A stretch of DNA of 64,000 bases from CAYOPE01 sp964405805 (GTDB taxonomy: Bacteria; Patescibacteriota; Doudnabacteria; UBA920; O2-02-FULL-48-8). The translations under genes were made by a program, and so were the position numbers. This document shows positions 48,790 through 57,806 of this stretch, in pieces; position 1 is the first letter of the stretch; each line of letters opens with the position of its first letter. The notes under the pieces were generated by a model. That model worked only from the letters and a program-made list of their open reading frames with translations. It did not search any database and was not told where the DNA came from. The stretch spans positions 1-64,000 of the forward strand of contig CAYOPE010000001.1 of NCBI GenBank assembly GCA_964405805.1, given 5' to 3'.

Positions 48790-48819
48790 TGCTAGTTTTT
48801 GTTTGTGGACGCTATAATG
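48790..48819 (+). promoter_or_regulatory. Promoter of the 48.9-kb gene
   Basis: TTGCTA, 18 bases, TATAAT directly downstream of the terminator. Confidence 0.5.
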
Positions 48820-48873
48820 CATAAGTCAACCGAGACTCCGAGTTGGAGTTCTCACATCAACGGAGGTTTGCCT

Positions 48874-49353
48874 ATGTGTCCCGAAAGTCTCGCGCATCTC
48901 GCACGAGGAACGGCCGAGGTCGGTGATCAAGTCGTCGCCAAGGACTTCAAGCACCAGGGCAGCAGTCACACGTTCACGATGTACGCGCGCACGGACAACC
49001 CGACGTGTCCGGTCTGTCTGCCGAACGGCGCCACGATCTGCTTCAAGGATCCGTCGAGGCGGGTTCGCCGGCTCGCGGAAGTCACAGACGGTCCGGTCGT
49101 GGCCACACTCGCCAACGGCGCGTTCTACGAGAGCACGTTCGCATTCGCGAACGGCGCGACGGCCACGCTGTCGGAGATCCGCGGTGCGGTCTTCAACGTC
49201 ATTCCCGCCATCGCCACGAGCGACGAGATCAACGAGGAGGCGCGGCGCATCTTCACTGAACTCAGCCCGGAACTCGATCCGGTGCTCGCTCAGGCCGCGG
49301 CGACGGCACGCATCGCCCGAACCCAGTCGCGCGGCCAGACGGTCGCGGCGTAG
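48874..49353 (+). CDS. Hypothetical protein
   Basis: 159 residues from ATG 48874 (CGGAGG upstream). Contains a Cys pair (NPTCPVCLPNG) that may bind metal, followed by beta-rich 'TICFKDPSRRVRRLAEV' and a helical end with 'INEEARRIFTELSPELDPVLAQAAATARIA'. GC-rich. No family recognised. Monocistronic. Confidence 0.55.
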   Translation: MCPESLAHLARGTAEVGDQVVAKDFKHQGSSHTFTMYARTDNPTCPVCLPNGATICFKDPSRRVRRLAEVTDGPVVATLANGAFYESTFAFANGATATLSEIRGAVFNVIPAIATSDEINEEARRIFTELSPELDPVLAQAAATARIARTQSRGQTVAA

Positions 49354-49385
49354 CACGTCGCGTTCGACGCCGACACAACCAAGCG

Positions 49386-49437
49386 ACGCAGGAAGCGTCG
49401 GGGCGGTTCACCACCAGGTGATCCGCTCTTTTCATTT
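49386..49437 (+). terminator. Terminator after the 48.9-kb gene
   Basis: CGACGC/GCGTCG hairpin followed by GCGGTTCACC/GGTGATCCGC and TCTTTTC. Confidence 0.75.
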
Positions 49438-49517
49438 GTCAGAAAATGCATGCGTTTGGTATCCTATAGTATCAAGCGCAGGGCTTGGTAATGTTTTCAG
49501 TCTGAAACGGAGGAGAG

Positions 49518-50999
49518 ATGATCCCAAGATATACGAATTCTCGGATCCAGGCTATCTGGTCGGATCAGAACAAGACCAGGCTCTGGGATTGCAGCGAACT
49601 CGCTGCGGTCCAGGCTTCGGAAGAGCTTGGCGAATTTCCTGCCGGCGTGTATCAGAAGATTGCCGCATCGCTCGCAGCACATCCTGTGGATCTCGAGTGG
49701 TGGCTTGCGAAAGATAAAGAAATCCATCACGACCTCAATGCCTACCTCGAAGAGCGGCTGCGGTTCATCGTCAAGAACCTACAGATCTACTTTCATCGCT
49801 ACATGACCTCGTTCGACACGGAGGAGCCGGCGTTCGGCCGAATGCTTCGTGACTCAGTCGACGTGGTACTCGAAATGTGTGCTGAACTCGATCTGATTCT
49901 GGCTTCGCTGGCGCGCAGATACCAGTACACGGTCATGATCGGACGCAGTCATCAGCAAGGCGGCGATCTGCAGACTTTCGGCAAAAGGGTCTGCACGTGG
50001 CTACGAGATCTTCGTACTGCCGCCCAGATTCTGGGCGATGTATCGGTCGATCTCAAGTACTCGAAGATGTCAGGGGCCATGGGTAACTATGGTCTGTTCA
50101 AACCAGAAGTCGAGCGCCGAGCACTCGCGATTCTCGGCTTCGAGCCGTACGTCGGTGCCACACAGATTATGCCGCGGGTGCTTTACGTGCCAGTGGCTGC
50201 TGCGCTTTCGGGTTTGGTCTCGACTATTTCGAAAATCGGCAATGACATCCGCCTCGGCGCGCGCAGTCCGAAGCCCATCTGCCAGGAACCGTTCAAGAAA
50301 AAACAGAAGGGTTCGTCGGCCATGCCGCACAAGAAGAATCCGATTCGCTGCGAACAGCTGGAAGGCATGGCCAGGGTTGCCCGTGGCTTCCTATCGATGA
50401 ACGCCGAAAACGTGCAGACTGACGAGGAGCGCGCCATCGAACAGTCCTCAGTGGAACGAATCGCATGGCCGGACCTGTTTCATGTCACTTGTCAGGCTCT
50501 GGATGTGCTGACCCAGGTCACGTCCGGGTTGAAAGTCTATCCCGATAACATGCTCTGGGAACTCGTCCAATCGCGTGGTTGCTACGCGGCGTCACAGGCC
50601 AAAGAAGTCCTAAAGACCATGGGCGAGGAGCTGTGGAATGACGCTGAGGAGCCGTACCGAATAGTCCAACTGGCTGCGTTCAACGTCTTTGAACCCAGCC
50701 AGAAAGCAAAGCGCATGCGCGAATTCCCGGAAACCTCGTTTGCTTTCGCCGAAAATTTCCTGATGGCGCCACACTCGTTCGAAACCGAGTGTGTCACCAT
50801 CCAGGAGGTGATCGTGCGCGGGCGGCTGCGGGTATCTGATGAGCTCGACGCGGACGAAGCAGTGGTGCAGCGCTGGAATCGCATTCTGGATTCGATTTTC
50901 GCGGACGAACGGAATCGCGACCAGTGGACGGAAATTTTTCGTCCAGCAGTACTTCTGGCTCACGAGTCCGCGATCTTCGCAGCGCTCTTGGGCGAGTAG
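49518..50999 (+). CDS. purB: Adenylosuccinate lyase
   Basis: 493 residues. Fumarase/aspartase superfamily signature GSSAMPHKKNPIRCEQLEG, preceded by 'IGRSHQQGGDLQTFGKR' (substrate His). Catalyses SAICAR to AICAR and adenylosuccinate to AMP. SD GGAGGAG before ATG 49518. Two genes upstream of the PAICS-type fusion that makes its substrate SAICAR. Confidence 0.95.
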   Translation: MIPRYTNSRIQAIWSDQNKTRLWDCSELAAVQASEELGEFPAGVYQKIAASLAAHPVDLEWWLAKDKEIHHDLNAYLEERLRFIVKNLQIYFHRYMTSFDTEEPAFGRMLRDSVDVVLEMCAELDLILASLARRYQYTVMIGRSHQQGGDLQTFGKRVCTWLRDLRTAAQILGDVSVDLKYSKMSGAMGNYGLFKPEVERRALAILGFEPYVGATQIMPRVLYVPVAAALSGLVSTISKIGNDIRLGARSPKPICQEPFKKKQKGSSAMPHKKNPIRCEQLEGMARVARGFLSMNAENVQTDEERAIEQSSVERIAWPDLFHVTCQALDVLTQVTSGLKVYPDNMLWELVQSRGCYAASQAKEVLKTMGEELWNDAEEPYRIVQLAAFNVFEPSQKAKRMREFPETSFAFAENFLMAPHSFETECVTIQEVIVRGRLRVSDELDADEAVVQRWNRILDSIFADERNRDQWTEIFRPAVLLAHESAIFAALLGE

Positions 51000-51016
51000 A
51001 ATTCGGGTTTTGAGTT

Positions 51017-51050
51017 CGGGCGGGTTGCGCTTGCAGCCCGCCCTTTTTCT
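51017..51050 (+). terminator. Terminator after purB
   Basis: GGGCGGG..CCCGCCC stem with TTGCGC/TTGCAG loop, then T5. Confidence 0.88.
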
Positions 51051-51098
51051 ATAGTATGATGTCCTATCTAGTTCCCTTCGTTCTGAGAGGAGGATTGT

Positions 51099-51695
51099 GT
51101 GACCGAAGCTGTGATCTTTGACTGCTGCGAAGTACTCTTAACCGGAGTTAAGGGTTGCTACGAGCAGTTCGGAAAACTGCTCGGAACCGATCCTGCGACT
51201 GTGAAGTCTCGCCTCATGTGCGACATGGCTATGCGTCTGTTTTCCGGCCAGGCCACAGAAGAGGAGTATTGGACTGATGTCATCCGGCGTTCAGGCTGGA
51301 CTCACGATAGTAAAGTCTTGGGCAAGCAGCTGCGCCGAAGCTTTCGAGAGATCCCAGGTACACGCAATCTCATCCGAGCCATGCGACGACAGGGATACAA
51401 AACCGGTCTGCTTTCAGTGCACGCCCGCGAGTGGGTCGAGTACTGTCAGAGGCGCTTTCGTCATCACTGTCTGTTTGATGTGGTGCACTACTCGTACCAG
51501 TTCCAACCGTCCAAACCGCATCCAGAATCGTTTGTGAATCTGGCTGCGGCACTGGGCGTCAGTATCACCAACTGCGTGGTCGTGGATGACCGCGCTGAAA
51601 ATATCATTGCGGCCAGGACCCTGGGTGCCCAAGGGGTGATTTTCGAAACTGCTGAGCAGACAGAAGCAGAACTGTTTTCCCTGCTCAGACTCTAA
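51099..51695 (+). CDS. HAD-superfamily hydrolase
   Basis: 198 residues, GTG start with AGGAGGA upstream. Motif I FDCCEVL (nucleophile Asp8; the second Asp of DxD is replaced, as in some HAD-IA enzymes), motif II 'LLSVHA', Lys in 'SKPHPESF', and motif IV VVVDDRAENI. Probably a small phosphatase with a helical cap (about 15-90). Substrate unknown; located 17 bases before the PAICS-like gene and so likely co-transcribed with it, which hints at nucleotide metabolism. Confidence 0.85.
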   Translation: MTEAVIFDCCEVLLTGVKGCYEQFGKLLGTDPATVKSRLMCDMAMRLFSGQATEEEYWTDVIRRSGWTHDSKVLGKQLRRSFREIPGTRNLIRAMRRQGYKTGLLSVHAREWVEYCQRRFRHHCLFDVVHYSYQFQPSKPHPESFVNLAAALGVSITNCVVVDDRAENIIAARTLGAQGVIFETAEQTEAELFSLLRL

Positions 51696-51712
51696 CTGAC
51701 GAGGAGTGTGAC

Positions 51713-53011
51713 ATGACGACTAAGTTTGTTCGAGGCGAGAAGGTGGCCGAAGGCAAGACCAAGGTGATTTACGCAGACGAGAACGACCCGACCGGCGCCA
51801 TCGTCTTTTCCAAGGACGATCTGACAGCCGGCGACGGCAAGCGGCACGAGGTCTTCGATGGCTTCGGCGCACTGTCGAATCTGACGACGATCAACACATT
51901 CAGCCTGCTCCGCGCCTGCGGCATCCCGGTGGCGTTTCGCGAGAAGATCGATGACAGGACGCTCTCAGCGGATCTGACAGACATGATTCCGCTCGAAGTG
52001 GTGACGCGTCGCGAGGCGCACGGCTCGTTCCTCAAGCGCCATCCGTACCTGAAGCGCGACCACTACTTCCCGCGCCTCGTCTTCGAGCTGTTCCTGAAGA
52101 CATCGGGAAAGAAGTGGAAGGAACACAATCTGCTCTGCGACGATCCTTACATGGACTACACGTCGCGACAGGAGCAGGGTTTGGTCGGGTTGTTCTTGCC
52201 CGATCAGCCCCTCTGGTCGCAGCCTTCACCTATGCATGTGGTGAACAGTTCTGAGATCGAAGGGTTTGAGCGCCTGCAGGAGATCGAGGAGATCACCAGA
52301 AAGGTCACCCTCGTCCTGGACAAGGCGCTGCAGATGGTCGGGATCAGGTTCGCGGACATGAAGATCGAGTTCGGAATCACGAAAGATGGCCGACTCGTGG
52401 TCTCAGACGTGATCGACAGTTCGTCGTGGCGGATCGTGGGACCGGACGGGAAGTACATCGACAAACAGCTGTTTCGAGACGGAGCCGAGGTTCCAGTCAT
52501 GGCGCAGGTTTTCGCCCGAGGGCTCGAGATCACAAGCCGGTTTCAGGTGCCACCGAAGCAGCAGATCGTCATCTGGACCGGCTCACCGAAGGACGAGGTC
52601 TCGAAGTTCAAAGAGTGGTTGGAGAGTCATCCTCTGCCAATCCAAGTCGTGTATGTGGCCCTGTCCGCGCACAAGCAGCCTGTCCTGGCCGTTCAGAAGC
52701 TCCAGCAGCTCGTGCAGATGACGCCGGACACAGTGGTGGTGGCGTTCATCGGCCGATCCAACGGCGCCGGCCCCACGCTCTCCGGTGCAGTCAGTGTGCC
52801 TGTCCTGACTGTGCCGGCGGACTTCCAGAAAATGCCGGAAGATGTCTGGTCGAGTTTGCGCACACCGAGTGACGTGCCAGTCTCGACCATGCTGGAACCC
52901 GGGAATGCCCTGCTTCAGGCGGTCCAGATCTTGGCGATGCGCAATCCGCAGCTATATATGGAGCTGCGTCATCGACAGGAAGATCGCCTGAGCAACTTCG
53001 CGCTGCTGTAG
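51713..53011 (+). CDS. purC-purE: PAICS-type bifunctional SAICAR synthetase / AIR carboxylase
   Basis: 432 residues. Residues about 1-275 are SAICAR synthetase (VAEGKTKVIY, 'LTAGDGKRHEVF', 'VTRREAHGSFLKRHP', 'FADMKIEFGITKDGRLVVSDVIDSSSWRI'). Residues about 283-432 are a PurE domain (IVIWTGSPKDEV, 'VAFIGRSNGAGPTLSG', 'DVWSSLRTPSDVPVSTML'). The order and the PurE motifs resemble animal PAICS, whose carboxylase uses CO2 without PurK. Together it would convert AIR to CAIR to SAICAR, feeding PurB. Bacteria usually carry purC and purE as separate genes, so an unusual or transferred fusion. Confidence 0.9.
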   Translation: MTTKFVRGEKVAEGKTKVIYADENDPTGAIVFSKDDLTAGDGKRHEVFDGFGALSNLTTINTFSLLRACGIPVAFREKIDDRTLSADLTDMIPLEVVTRREAHGSFLKRHPYLKRDHYFPRLVFELFLKTSGKKWKEHNLLCDDPYMDYTSRQEQGLVGLFLPDQPLWSQPSPMHVVNSSEIEGFERLQEIEEITRKVTLVLDKALQMVGIRFADMKIEFGITKDGRLVVSDVIDSSSWRIVGPDGKYIDKQLFRDGAEVPVMAQVFARGLEITSRFQVPPKQQIVIWTGSPKDEVSKFKEWLESHPLPIQVVYVALSAHKQPVLAVQKLQQLVQMTPDTVVVAFIGRSNGAGPTLSGAVSVPVLTVPADFQKMPEDVWSSLRTPSDVPVSTMLEPGNALLQAVQILAMRNPQLYMELRHRQEDRLSNFALL

Positions 53012-53042
53012 AGCAGTTCGACGACGGGCGCGCGAAAGTCAC

Positions 53043-53101
53043 GGGCGGGGGCGATTGTTTATCAGGTTCTTCTGAACCTGACAAGCTTCGCTCCCGATTT
53101 T
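53043..53101 (+). terminator. Terminator after the PAICS-like gene
   Basis: GGGGGCGA..TCGCTCCC stem with inner CAGGTTC/GAACCTG hairpin, then T6 at 53099. Confidence 0.75.
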
Positions 53102-54262
53102 TTATTTTGTTTCTACGAGATCCCACACATATTTCGCGGCGTTGATGGGTTTGCCGATGAGGGGATCGTGGTGAAGCTGGATGAATGGCGCGCCATTGCA
53201 CTCAATGATCCCGCATTTTTGCTCTTTGTAAGATTTAGTGATGTCAGGAATGATAAAATCAAAGCCGAGAATTGATACATCCAGAAGCTGGCCAGCTTTC
53301 GCCAGCATCTCTTTCGTCTCTGGATGTGTCTCATCAGTGCAGTCATAAGAAGTGCCGCCATAATTGACGCCAATTTTTTCAGAAAGTGCCACAGTCTGAT
53401 CTTTGGCCAAAATTAAATCCATACCGAGACTATTGCGCTGCATGAAATACGGATTGACTTTTATCTCTTTTACTTTGTCCGGTCTCTGGGCATCTTTGAT
53501 TTTGATGAGTTCTGCGATAGTGTGAATGCCATCACCAGTGACCTGAGGCGAGGAGCCGCCTAGGACTCCGACTAGTTTGCCTCCGATCACAGTACCACGC
53601 TGCACATCGCCATAGAGATGTTCTTCGATGATAACCCAGTGGCAGACTTGCTTGGAAATTTTAAAAGCTTTTTCCAAATCGTCTTTGGTGTAGACCATGG
53701 TCGTGGTGTGTCGGCCGCGGGAGCCAGCACGCGGCTTGACGATAAGAGGCTTTTCGAGGGCATCAAATGTTTTGAGGGCTTGAGATACTCTAGTAAATGA
53801 CCCACCAGCAGCCACAGGGAAGTGATATTCGAGTAATTTTTTCTTCAGAAGATATTTATCATCAATCCAAGTTAGGTTTGAGGTAGCGACTTTTTCTGAT
53901 CTTGGCAGATTCATAAAATAATGCCAGCGGTTTTGGAGCTTTACTCGATACAGATCTATGGATTTGCCAAATGGCTTGAGTTCCTCGATCTGAAGTCCTC
54001 TGGCGAGCGCTTCTTCCCATAGGACACGCGCACGATCATAAGGAATATTTTTTATATCGCGATTGATTTGAATGAGTCCGAGTGGTTTCAGAACATGAAA
54101 AACAGAAATGCCGATCCATTCGCCAAGTTTGTCCATGATTTGGCCCAACCGACTCTGGACCAAGGTCCGCCTGATCGGGCTAAACAGAATATCTATGGAT
54201 TCATAGAATTTGTGAGTCCTGTGCGGTATGGGGTTATTCCCACAGTAAAGGCAGGTTTGCAT
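53102..54262 (-). CDS. ATP-grasp protein, cyanophycin-synthetase/glutathione-synthase-like
   Basis: 386 residues from ATG 54262; the in-frame extension to 54340 is encoded by a palindromic repeat. Starts with a CLYCGNNP zinc-like motif. ATP-grasp core: 'KPLIVKPRAGSRGRHTTTMV', 'WVIIEEHLYGDVQRGTVIGGKLVGVLGG', 'KIGVNYGGTSYDCTDETH' and 'DVSILGFDFIIPDITKS..IIECNGAPFI'. This resembles the amide-forming ATP-grasp domain of CphA and RimK-type ligases. Substrate unknown. Confidence 0.85.
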   Translation of the reverse strand: MQTCLYCGNNPIPHRTHKFYESIDILFSPIRRTLVQSRLGQIMDKLGEWIGISVFHVLKPLGLIQINRDIKNIPYDRARVLWEEALARGLQIEELKPFGKSIDLYRVKLQNRWHYFMNLPRSEKVATSNLTWIDDKYLLKKKLLEYHFPVAAGGSFTRVSQALKTFDALEKPLIVKPRAGSRGRHTTTMVYTKDDLEKAFKISKQVCHWVIIEEHLYGDVQRGTVIGGKLVGVLGGSSPQVTGDGIHTIAELIKIKDAQRPDKVKEIKVNPYFMQRNSLGMDLILAKDQTVALSEKIGVNYGGTSYDCTDETHPETKEMLAKAGQLLDVSILGFDFIIPDITKSYKEQKCGIIECNGAPFIQLHHDPLIGKPINAAKYVWDLVETK

Positions 54263-54273
54263 GAGTGAATTAT

Positions 54274-54331
54274 ACCCCTCACCCGGCGCTTCGCGCCACC
54301 CTCTCCCGGAAGCGGGAGAGGGAAAATCTGA
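54274..54331. repeat. Double-hairpin palindromic repeat
   Basis: ACCCCTCACCC, hairpin GGCGC/GCGCC, then CTCTCCC/GGGAGAG and AAAATCTG. Same plan as 16698-16742. Confidence 0.8.
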
Positions 54332-54422
54332 ATTTGACAAACTAAATTCTCAGAAGACACTTTTGTTGATAAGTTTTTCTAGATGTAGAGCGGTAAAGCA
54401 AAATCTATCGAAAAAGTGGGTT

Positions 54423-54479
54423 TTGACAGGTTTCTATATATAGCGATATATTAACTATGGTTAACACAAGATATTGTGT
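54423..54479 (+). promoter_or_regulatory. Promoter with NrdR boxes
   Basis: TTGACA (54423-54428) and TATATT (54447-54452). The palindrome ACACAAGATATTGTGT (54464-54479) matches the NrdR-box pattern acaCwAtATaTwGtgt; a weaker second box (CTATATATAGCGATAT, 54434-54449) lies about three helical turns upstream. NrdR would repress nrdR-nrdJ at high dATP. The 128 bases that follow hold no convincing riboswitch. Confidence 0.75.
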
Positions 54480-54607
54480 TTCCGAAGGCTTAAGGCTTAG
54501 CCTGAGACAAAAAATCAAACAAAAAAGCTTAAGATTGGTTCATTTTACATAGTATCGAGAGGCTTGATGAAGCGTTTTCGCCTATTTTTTTTCGTTCTCA
54601 AAAATCC

Positions 54608-55051
54608 ATGCGTTGCCCTAATTGTTCGAATGAAGACACAAAAGTTTTAGACTCTCGCCCCATCTCTGATGGGATGGCTATTCGGAGGCGCCGGGAATGT
54701 ACGAAATGTGGGGCTAGGTTCTCCACTCACGAGGAAATGGAACTGCTGGATCTGACTGTGGTCAAGCGTGATGGCAGCACCCAGGCCTATATGAGAGAGA
54801 AAATCGAGAATGGGATCAGAAAAGCTTTTGAGAAAAGGCCTCTGAGCCACGATGATTTCCATGCTTTGATCGTCGGCATCGAGCAGGACATCCAGAAAAC
54901 CGGAAAAAGTCAGGTCGCGACCAAAGAAATCGGCAACATCGTCATGAAGCGCATAAAAAGTCGGGATCAAGTCGCTTACATCCGGTTTGCAAGTGTGTAT
55001 CGCAAGTTTGCAGACGTAGAAGAGTTTGTCAGAGAAGCAAAAAAACTATAA
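54608..55051 (+). CDS. nrdR: NrdR, ribonucleotide reductase repressor
   Basis: 147 residues. N-terminal zinc ribbon (CPNCSNEDTKVLDSR..RRECTKCGARFST) and ATP-cone (VVKRDGSTQAYMREKIENGIRKAFEKR). Binds (d)ATP and represses nrd promoters. Lies directly ahead of nrdJ with a matching operator upstream. Confidence 0.97.
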   Translation: MRCPNCSNEDTKVLDSRPISDGMAIRRRRECTKCGARFSTHEEMELLDLTVVKRDGSTQAYMREKIENGIRKAFEKRPLSHDDFHALIVGIEQDIQKTGKSQVATKEIGNIVMKRIKSRDQVAYIRFASVYRKFADVEEFVREAKKL

Positions 55052-55052
55052 T

Positions 55053-55124
55053 CTACGAAATTACGAAATAGTACGAAAATACGAAATGTTCGTACTTTCG
55101 TAGAAAATTCGTACTTCGTAGATA
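55053..55124. repeat. TACGAAA-rich intergenic repeat (copy 2)
   Basis: CTACGAAATTACGAAA..GTACGAAAATACGAAA facing TTCGTACTTTCGTAG..TTCGTACTTCGTAGATA; matches 20214-20293. Confidence 0.85.
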
Positions 55125-55151
55125 GTAACAAGAATTAACTAAGAACAAACC

Positions 55152-57806
55152 ATGCAACCAAAAGAAAACCTACAAGAAAGAAAAGTAAATGCACTCGCTG
55201 AGCTTGGCGAAAAGATTTTCCTCGATCGCTACGCCATTAAGGACGCGAAAAAGGAAAGTCTCAGTGTAGGTGATACTGCGGTGGTATGTGTGAACCTAAA
55301 AACCGGGCAGCGTGAGATCGGGGTACTGGAAAAAATCGACAGAGAAGCACGCGAAGTAGTAGTCAAGCTTCGTGATGGCACTCTCGAAACTCGATCTATT
55401 GATCATGTGGACAAGCCATTGGAAACTATGCCAGAACAGATGTTTGAACGCATTGCCAAACACATTGCATCAGTTGAAAACACAGATGAATTGAAACAAG
55501 AATGGGAAGGACGATTTCGCGAGCTCATGAATGACTGGAAATACGTGCCAGCAGGAAGAATTTTTACAGGCGCAGGCACTGGCCAGAATCTGACTTTTTA
55601 TAATTGTTACGTCATACCTTCCCCGCGCGATTCGCGAGGTGGAATTTTCGAGACCCTGGGCCAAATGGCGGAAATCATGTCACGCGGCGGCGGGGTAGGA
55701 ATCAATGTCTCGACACTGCGTCCTCGCTACGCTTATGTGAAAGGCGTGAATGGCCGTTCTTCTGGCTCTGTGTCCTGGGCATCACTTTATTCATTTGTCA
55801 CTGGGCTCATTGAGCAGGGCGGATCCAGACGCGGAGCGCTGATGTTGATTTTAAACGTCTGGCATCCTGATGTCGTGGATTTTATCAATTCGAAAAAAGA
55901 AGCCGGCAAGATTACGAATGCGAATATTTCTGTAGGAATCACAGATGATTTCATGACTGCGGTGAAGAATGACCAGCCGTGGGATCTAGTTTTTCCAGAC
56001 ACTTCAGATCCGATGTACCGCGATCGCTGGGATGGAAACATCGGTCGCTGGAAGGAAATTGGTGGTAAAGTCATCAAGCACAAGACGGTTCGTGCCAAAG
56101 ACATTTGGGAAAATATTATTTCCTCTGCATGGTCTTCTGCTGAGCCTGGCATGTATTTTATTGATCGAGCGAATTACTACTCCAATTCTCACTATTTCGC
56201 AGATCTGCCATGCACGAATCCTTGTGGCGAGCAGCCGCTGCCTGCCTGGGGCGTGTGTAACCTCGGTCACATCAACCTTGCCAAGCACGTGGATTACAGT
56301 AAAAAAGATGTGGACTGGAATAAATTAAAGAGAACTGTGCAGGATGCAGTCAGATTTCAGGACAATGTCATTGATGCGACACCTTATTTCTTTGATGAAA
56401 ATTATCAGCAGCAAATGAGTGAGCGCAGAGTTGGCATGGGCACGATTGGTCTTGCTGAAATGCTGATTCATTTGGGACTCCGTTATGGTTCTCCTCAAGG
56501 AGTTGAGTTTATCGATAAACTTTACCAGTTTATTTCTATCACAGCCTACGAAACTTCAGTTGATCTCGCTCGTGAAAAGGGTGCGTTTAGTAAATTCGAA
56601 GTTGATAAGTTTTTGCAATCAGGCTTCATGCAGCGAATGCCAGAATACATTCGCCATCTCGTGCGCCAATACGGAATTCGAAACGTAACTATTTTGACAC
56701 AAGCACCGACTGGGACTGTGGGAACAATGGTAGGAACATCCACAGGCATCGAGCCGTTCTTCTCTTGGACATATTTCAGAAAATCTCGACTCGGTGTGCA
56801 TCAGGAGCACATCAAACTTGCCAAAGACTGGCTGGATGCGCATCCAGGCGAATCTCTGCCTGACTATTACGTCACAGCTATGGAACTGACTCCAGAAGAG
56901 CACGTGCGTGTGCAGGCTGCTGTGCAGCGCTGGACTGATAGCGCTATCTCAAAAACTGTAAATGCGCCAGAAAACTATACTGTGGAGCAAACTGCGAAAC
57001 TCTATGAGTTGCTGTATGATTTGGGAGCTAAAGGCGGGACGATTTACAGAGATGGCTCACGTGATGAACAGATCTTGGCTGTAGATCATAAAAAATTGGG
57101 CAAAGATGCGGCTGAACAAGTGGAGAATGGTAAAGCTGTGATCAAACAGGAACAGCCTGTTCAACCAATACCAACTCCTGAACCTGCCCCAGCACCTCAA
57201 ATGCCACCGCAGCCTCAGATGAACTCAATCCAACCCCGCAAGCGACCAGATGTCATGCAAGGATCGACTTATAAAGTCGCGACAGCTTATGGTAATCTTT
57301 ATGTCACGGTCAATGAAGACGAGTATGGACCATTTGAAGTTTTCTCGCAGCTTGGCAAGGCTGGTGGCTTCTTCGGCGCTCAGACTGAAGCGATTTGTCG
57401 CATGATTTCTCTGGCACTGCGCTCAGGAATTAGTTTGCCTACAGTTGTCGAGCAGCTCAAAGGCATCCGCGGTCCGGATCCCATGTTCCACAATGGTGAG
57501 CGCATTTTGTCGCTCCCAGATGCGATTGCAAATGTCCTAGAAAATCACATTAAGCGCGGACAGAAAGAACTCCAGCTGGATTTTTCAAAGATAGAAAAGT
57601 CTTCCTTCGCTAAAGCTTCGGAGGACAAGCAACCCGTCTTTCAAGCAGTAACCAAAGAAGTTCATTCTACCGGTTCCGCGTTTGTCACCACACAGAAGGC
57701 AGTTGCTGACTTTGGCGATGCGCCAGTGTGTATGGTTTGTAGCAACATGCTTCGCATGGCAGAAGGTTGCATGAAATGTGAGTACTGCGGGTGGAGTAAA
57801 TGCTGA
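55152..57806 (+). CDS. nrdJ: Adenosylcobalamin-dependent (class II) ribonucleotide reductase
   Basis: 884 residues. Reduces ribonucleotides to deoxyribonucleotides using AdoCbl as radical source. Visible: 'TFYNCYVIPSPRDS' (redox Cys), 'RGGGVGINVSTLRP', 'SGSVSWASLYSFVTGLIEQGGSRRGALM', 'NPCGEQPLPAWGVCNLGHINL' (radical-site region), 'APTGTVGTMVGTSTGIEPFFSW', and a C-terminal Cys-rich tail (CMVCSNML..CMKCEYCGWSKC) for re-reduction. A disordered linker precedes the tail and contains SSFAKASEDK, encoded by a small palindromic repeat. It follows nrdR and its substrate cofactor is supplied by the nearby cobO. Confidence 0.96.
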   Translation: MQPKENLQERKVNALAELGEKIFLDRYAIKDAKKESLSVGDTAVVCVNLKTGQREIGVLEKIDREAREVVVKLRDGTLETRSIDHVDKPLETMPEQMFERIAKHIASVENTDELKQEWEGRFRELMNDWKYVPAGRIFTGAGTGQNLTFYNCYVIPSPRDSRGGIFETLGQMAEIMSRGGGVGINVSTLRPRYAYVKGVNGRSSGSVSWASLYSFVTGLIEQGGSRRGALMLILNVWHPDVVDFINSKKEAGKITNANISVGITDDFMTAVKNDQPWDLVFPDTSDPMYRDRWDGNIGRWKEIGGKVIKHKTVRAKDIWENIISSAWSSAEPGMYFIDRANYYSNSHYFADLPCTNPCGEQPLPAWGVCNLGHINLAKHVDYSKKDVDWNKLKRTVQDAVRFQDNVIDATPYFFDENYQQQMSERRVGMGTIGLAEMLIHLGLRYGSPQGVEFIDKLYQFISITAYETSVDLAREKGAFSKFEVDKFLQSGFMQRMPEYIRHLVRQYGIRNVTILTQAPTGTVGTMVGTSTGIEPFFSWTYFRKSRLGVHQEHIKLAKDWLDAHPGESLPDYYVTAMELTPEEHVRVQAAVQRWTDSAISKTVNAPENYTVEQTAKLYELLYDLGAKGGTIYRDGSRDEQILAVDHKKLGKDAAEQVENGKAVIKQEQPVQPIPTPEPAPAPQMPPQPQMNSIQPRKRPDVMQGSTYKVATAYGNLYVTVNEDEYGPFEVFSQLGKAGGFFGAQTEAICRMISLALRSGISLPTVVEQLKGIRGPDPMFHNGERILSLPDAIANVLENHIKRGQKELQLDFSKIEKSSFAKASEDKQPVFQAVTKEVHSTGSAFVTTQKAVADFGDAPVCMVCSNMLRMAEGCMKCEYCGWSKC
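57603..57625. repeat. Small palindromic repeat inside nrdJ
   Basis: TCCTTCGCTAAAG and CTTCGGAGGA form a hairpin, in frame, encoding FAKASED in a linker. Confidence 0.7.

Noticed and set aside
48923..49717. 264-codon Arg/Ser-rich frame on the plus strand
   Set aside because: It covers the 48.9-kb gene, its terminator and the purB start in another frame; extreme Arg/Ser content is typical of a shifted GC-rich gene.
54480..54607. Adenosylcobalamin riboswitch before nrdR-nrdJ
   Set aside because: The leader lacks a recognisable B12 box and is too short for the usual fold; NrdR boxes explain control.
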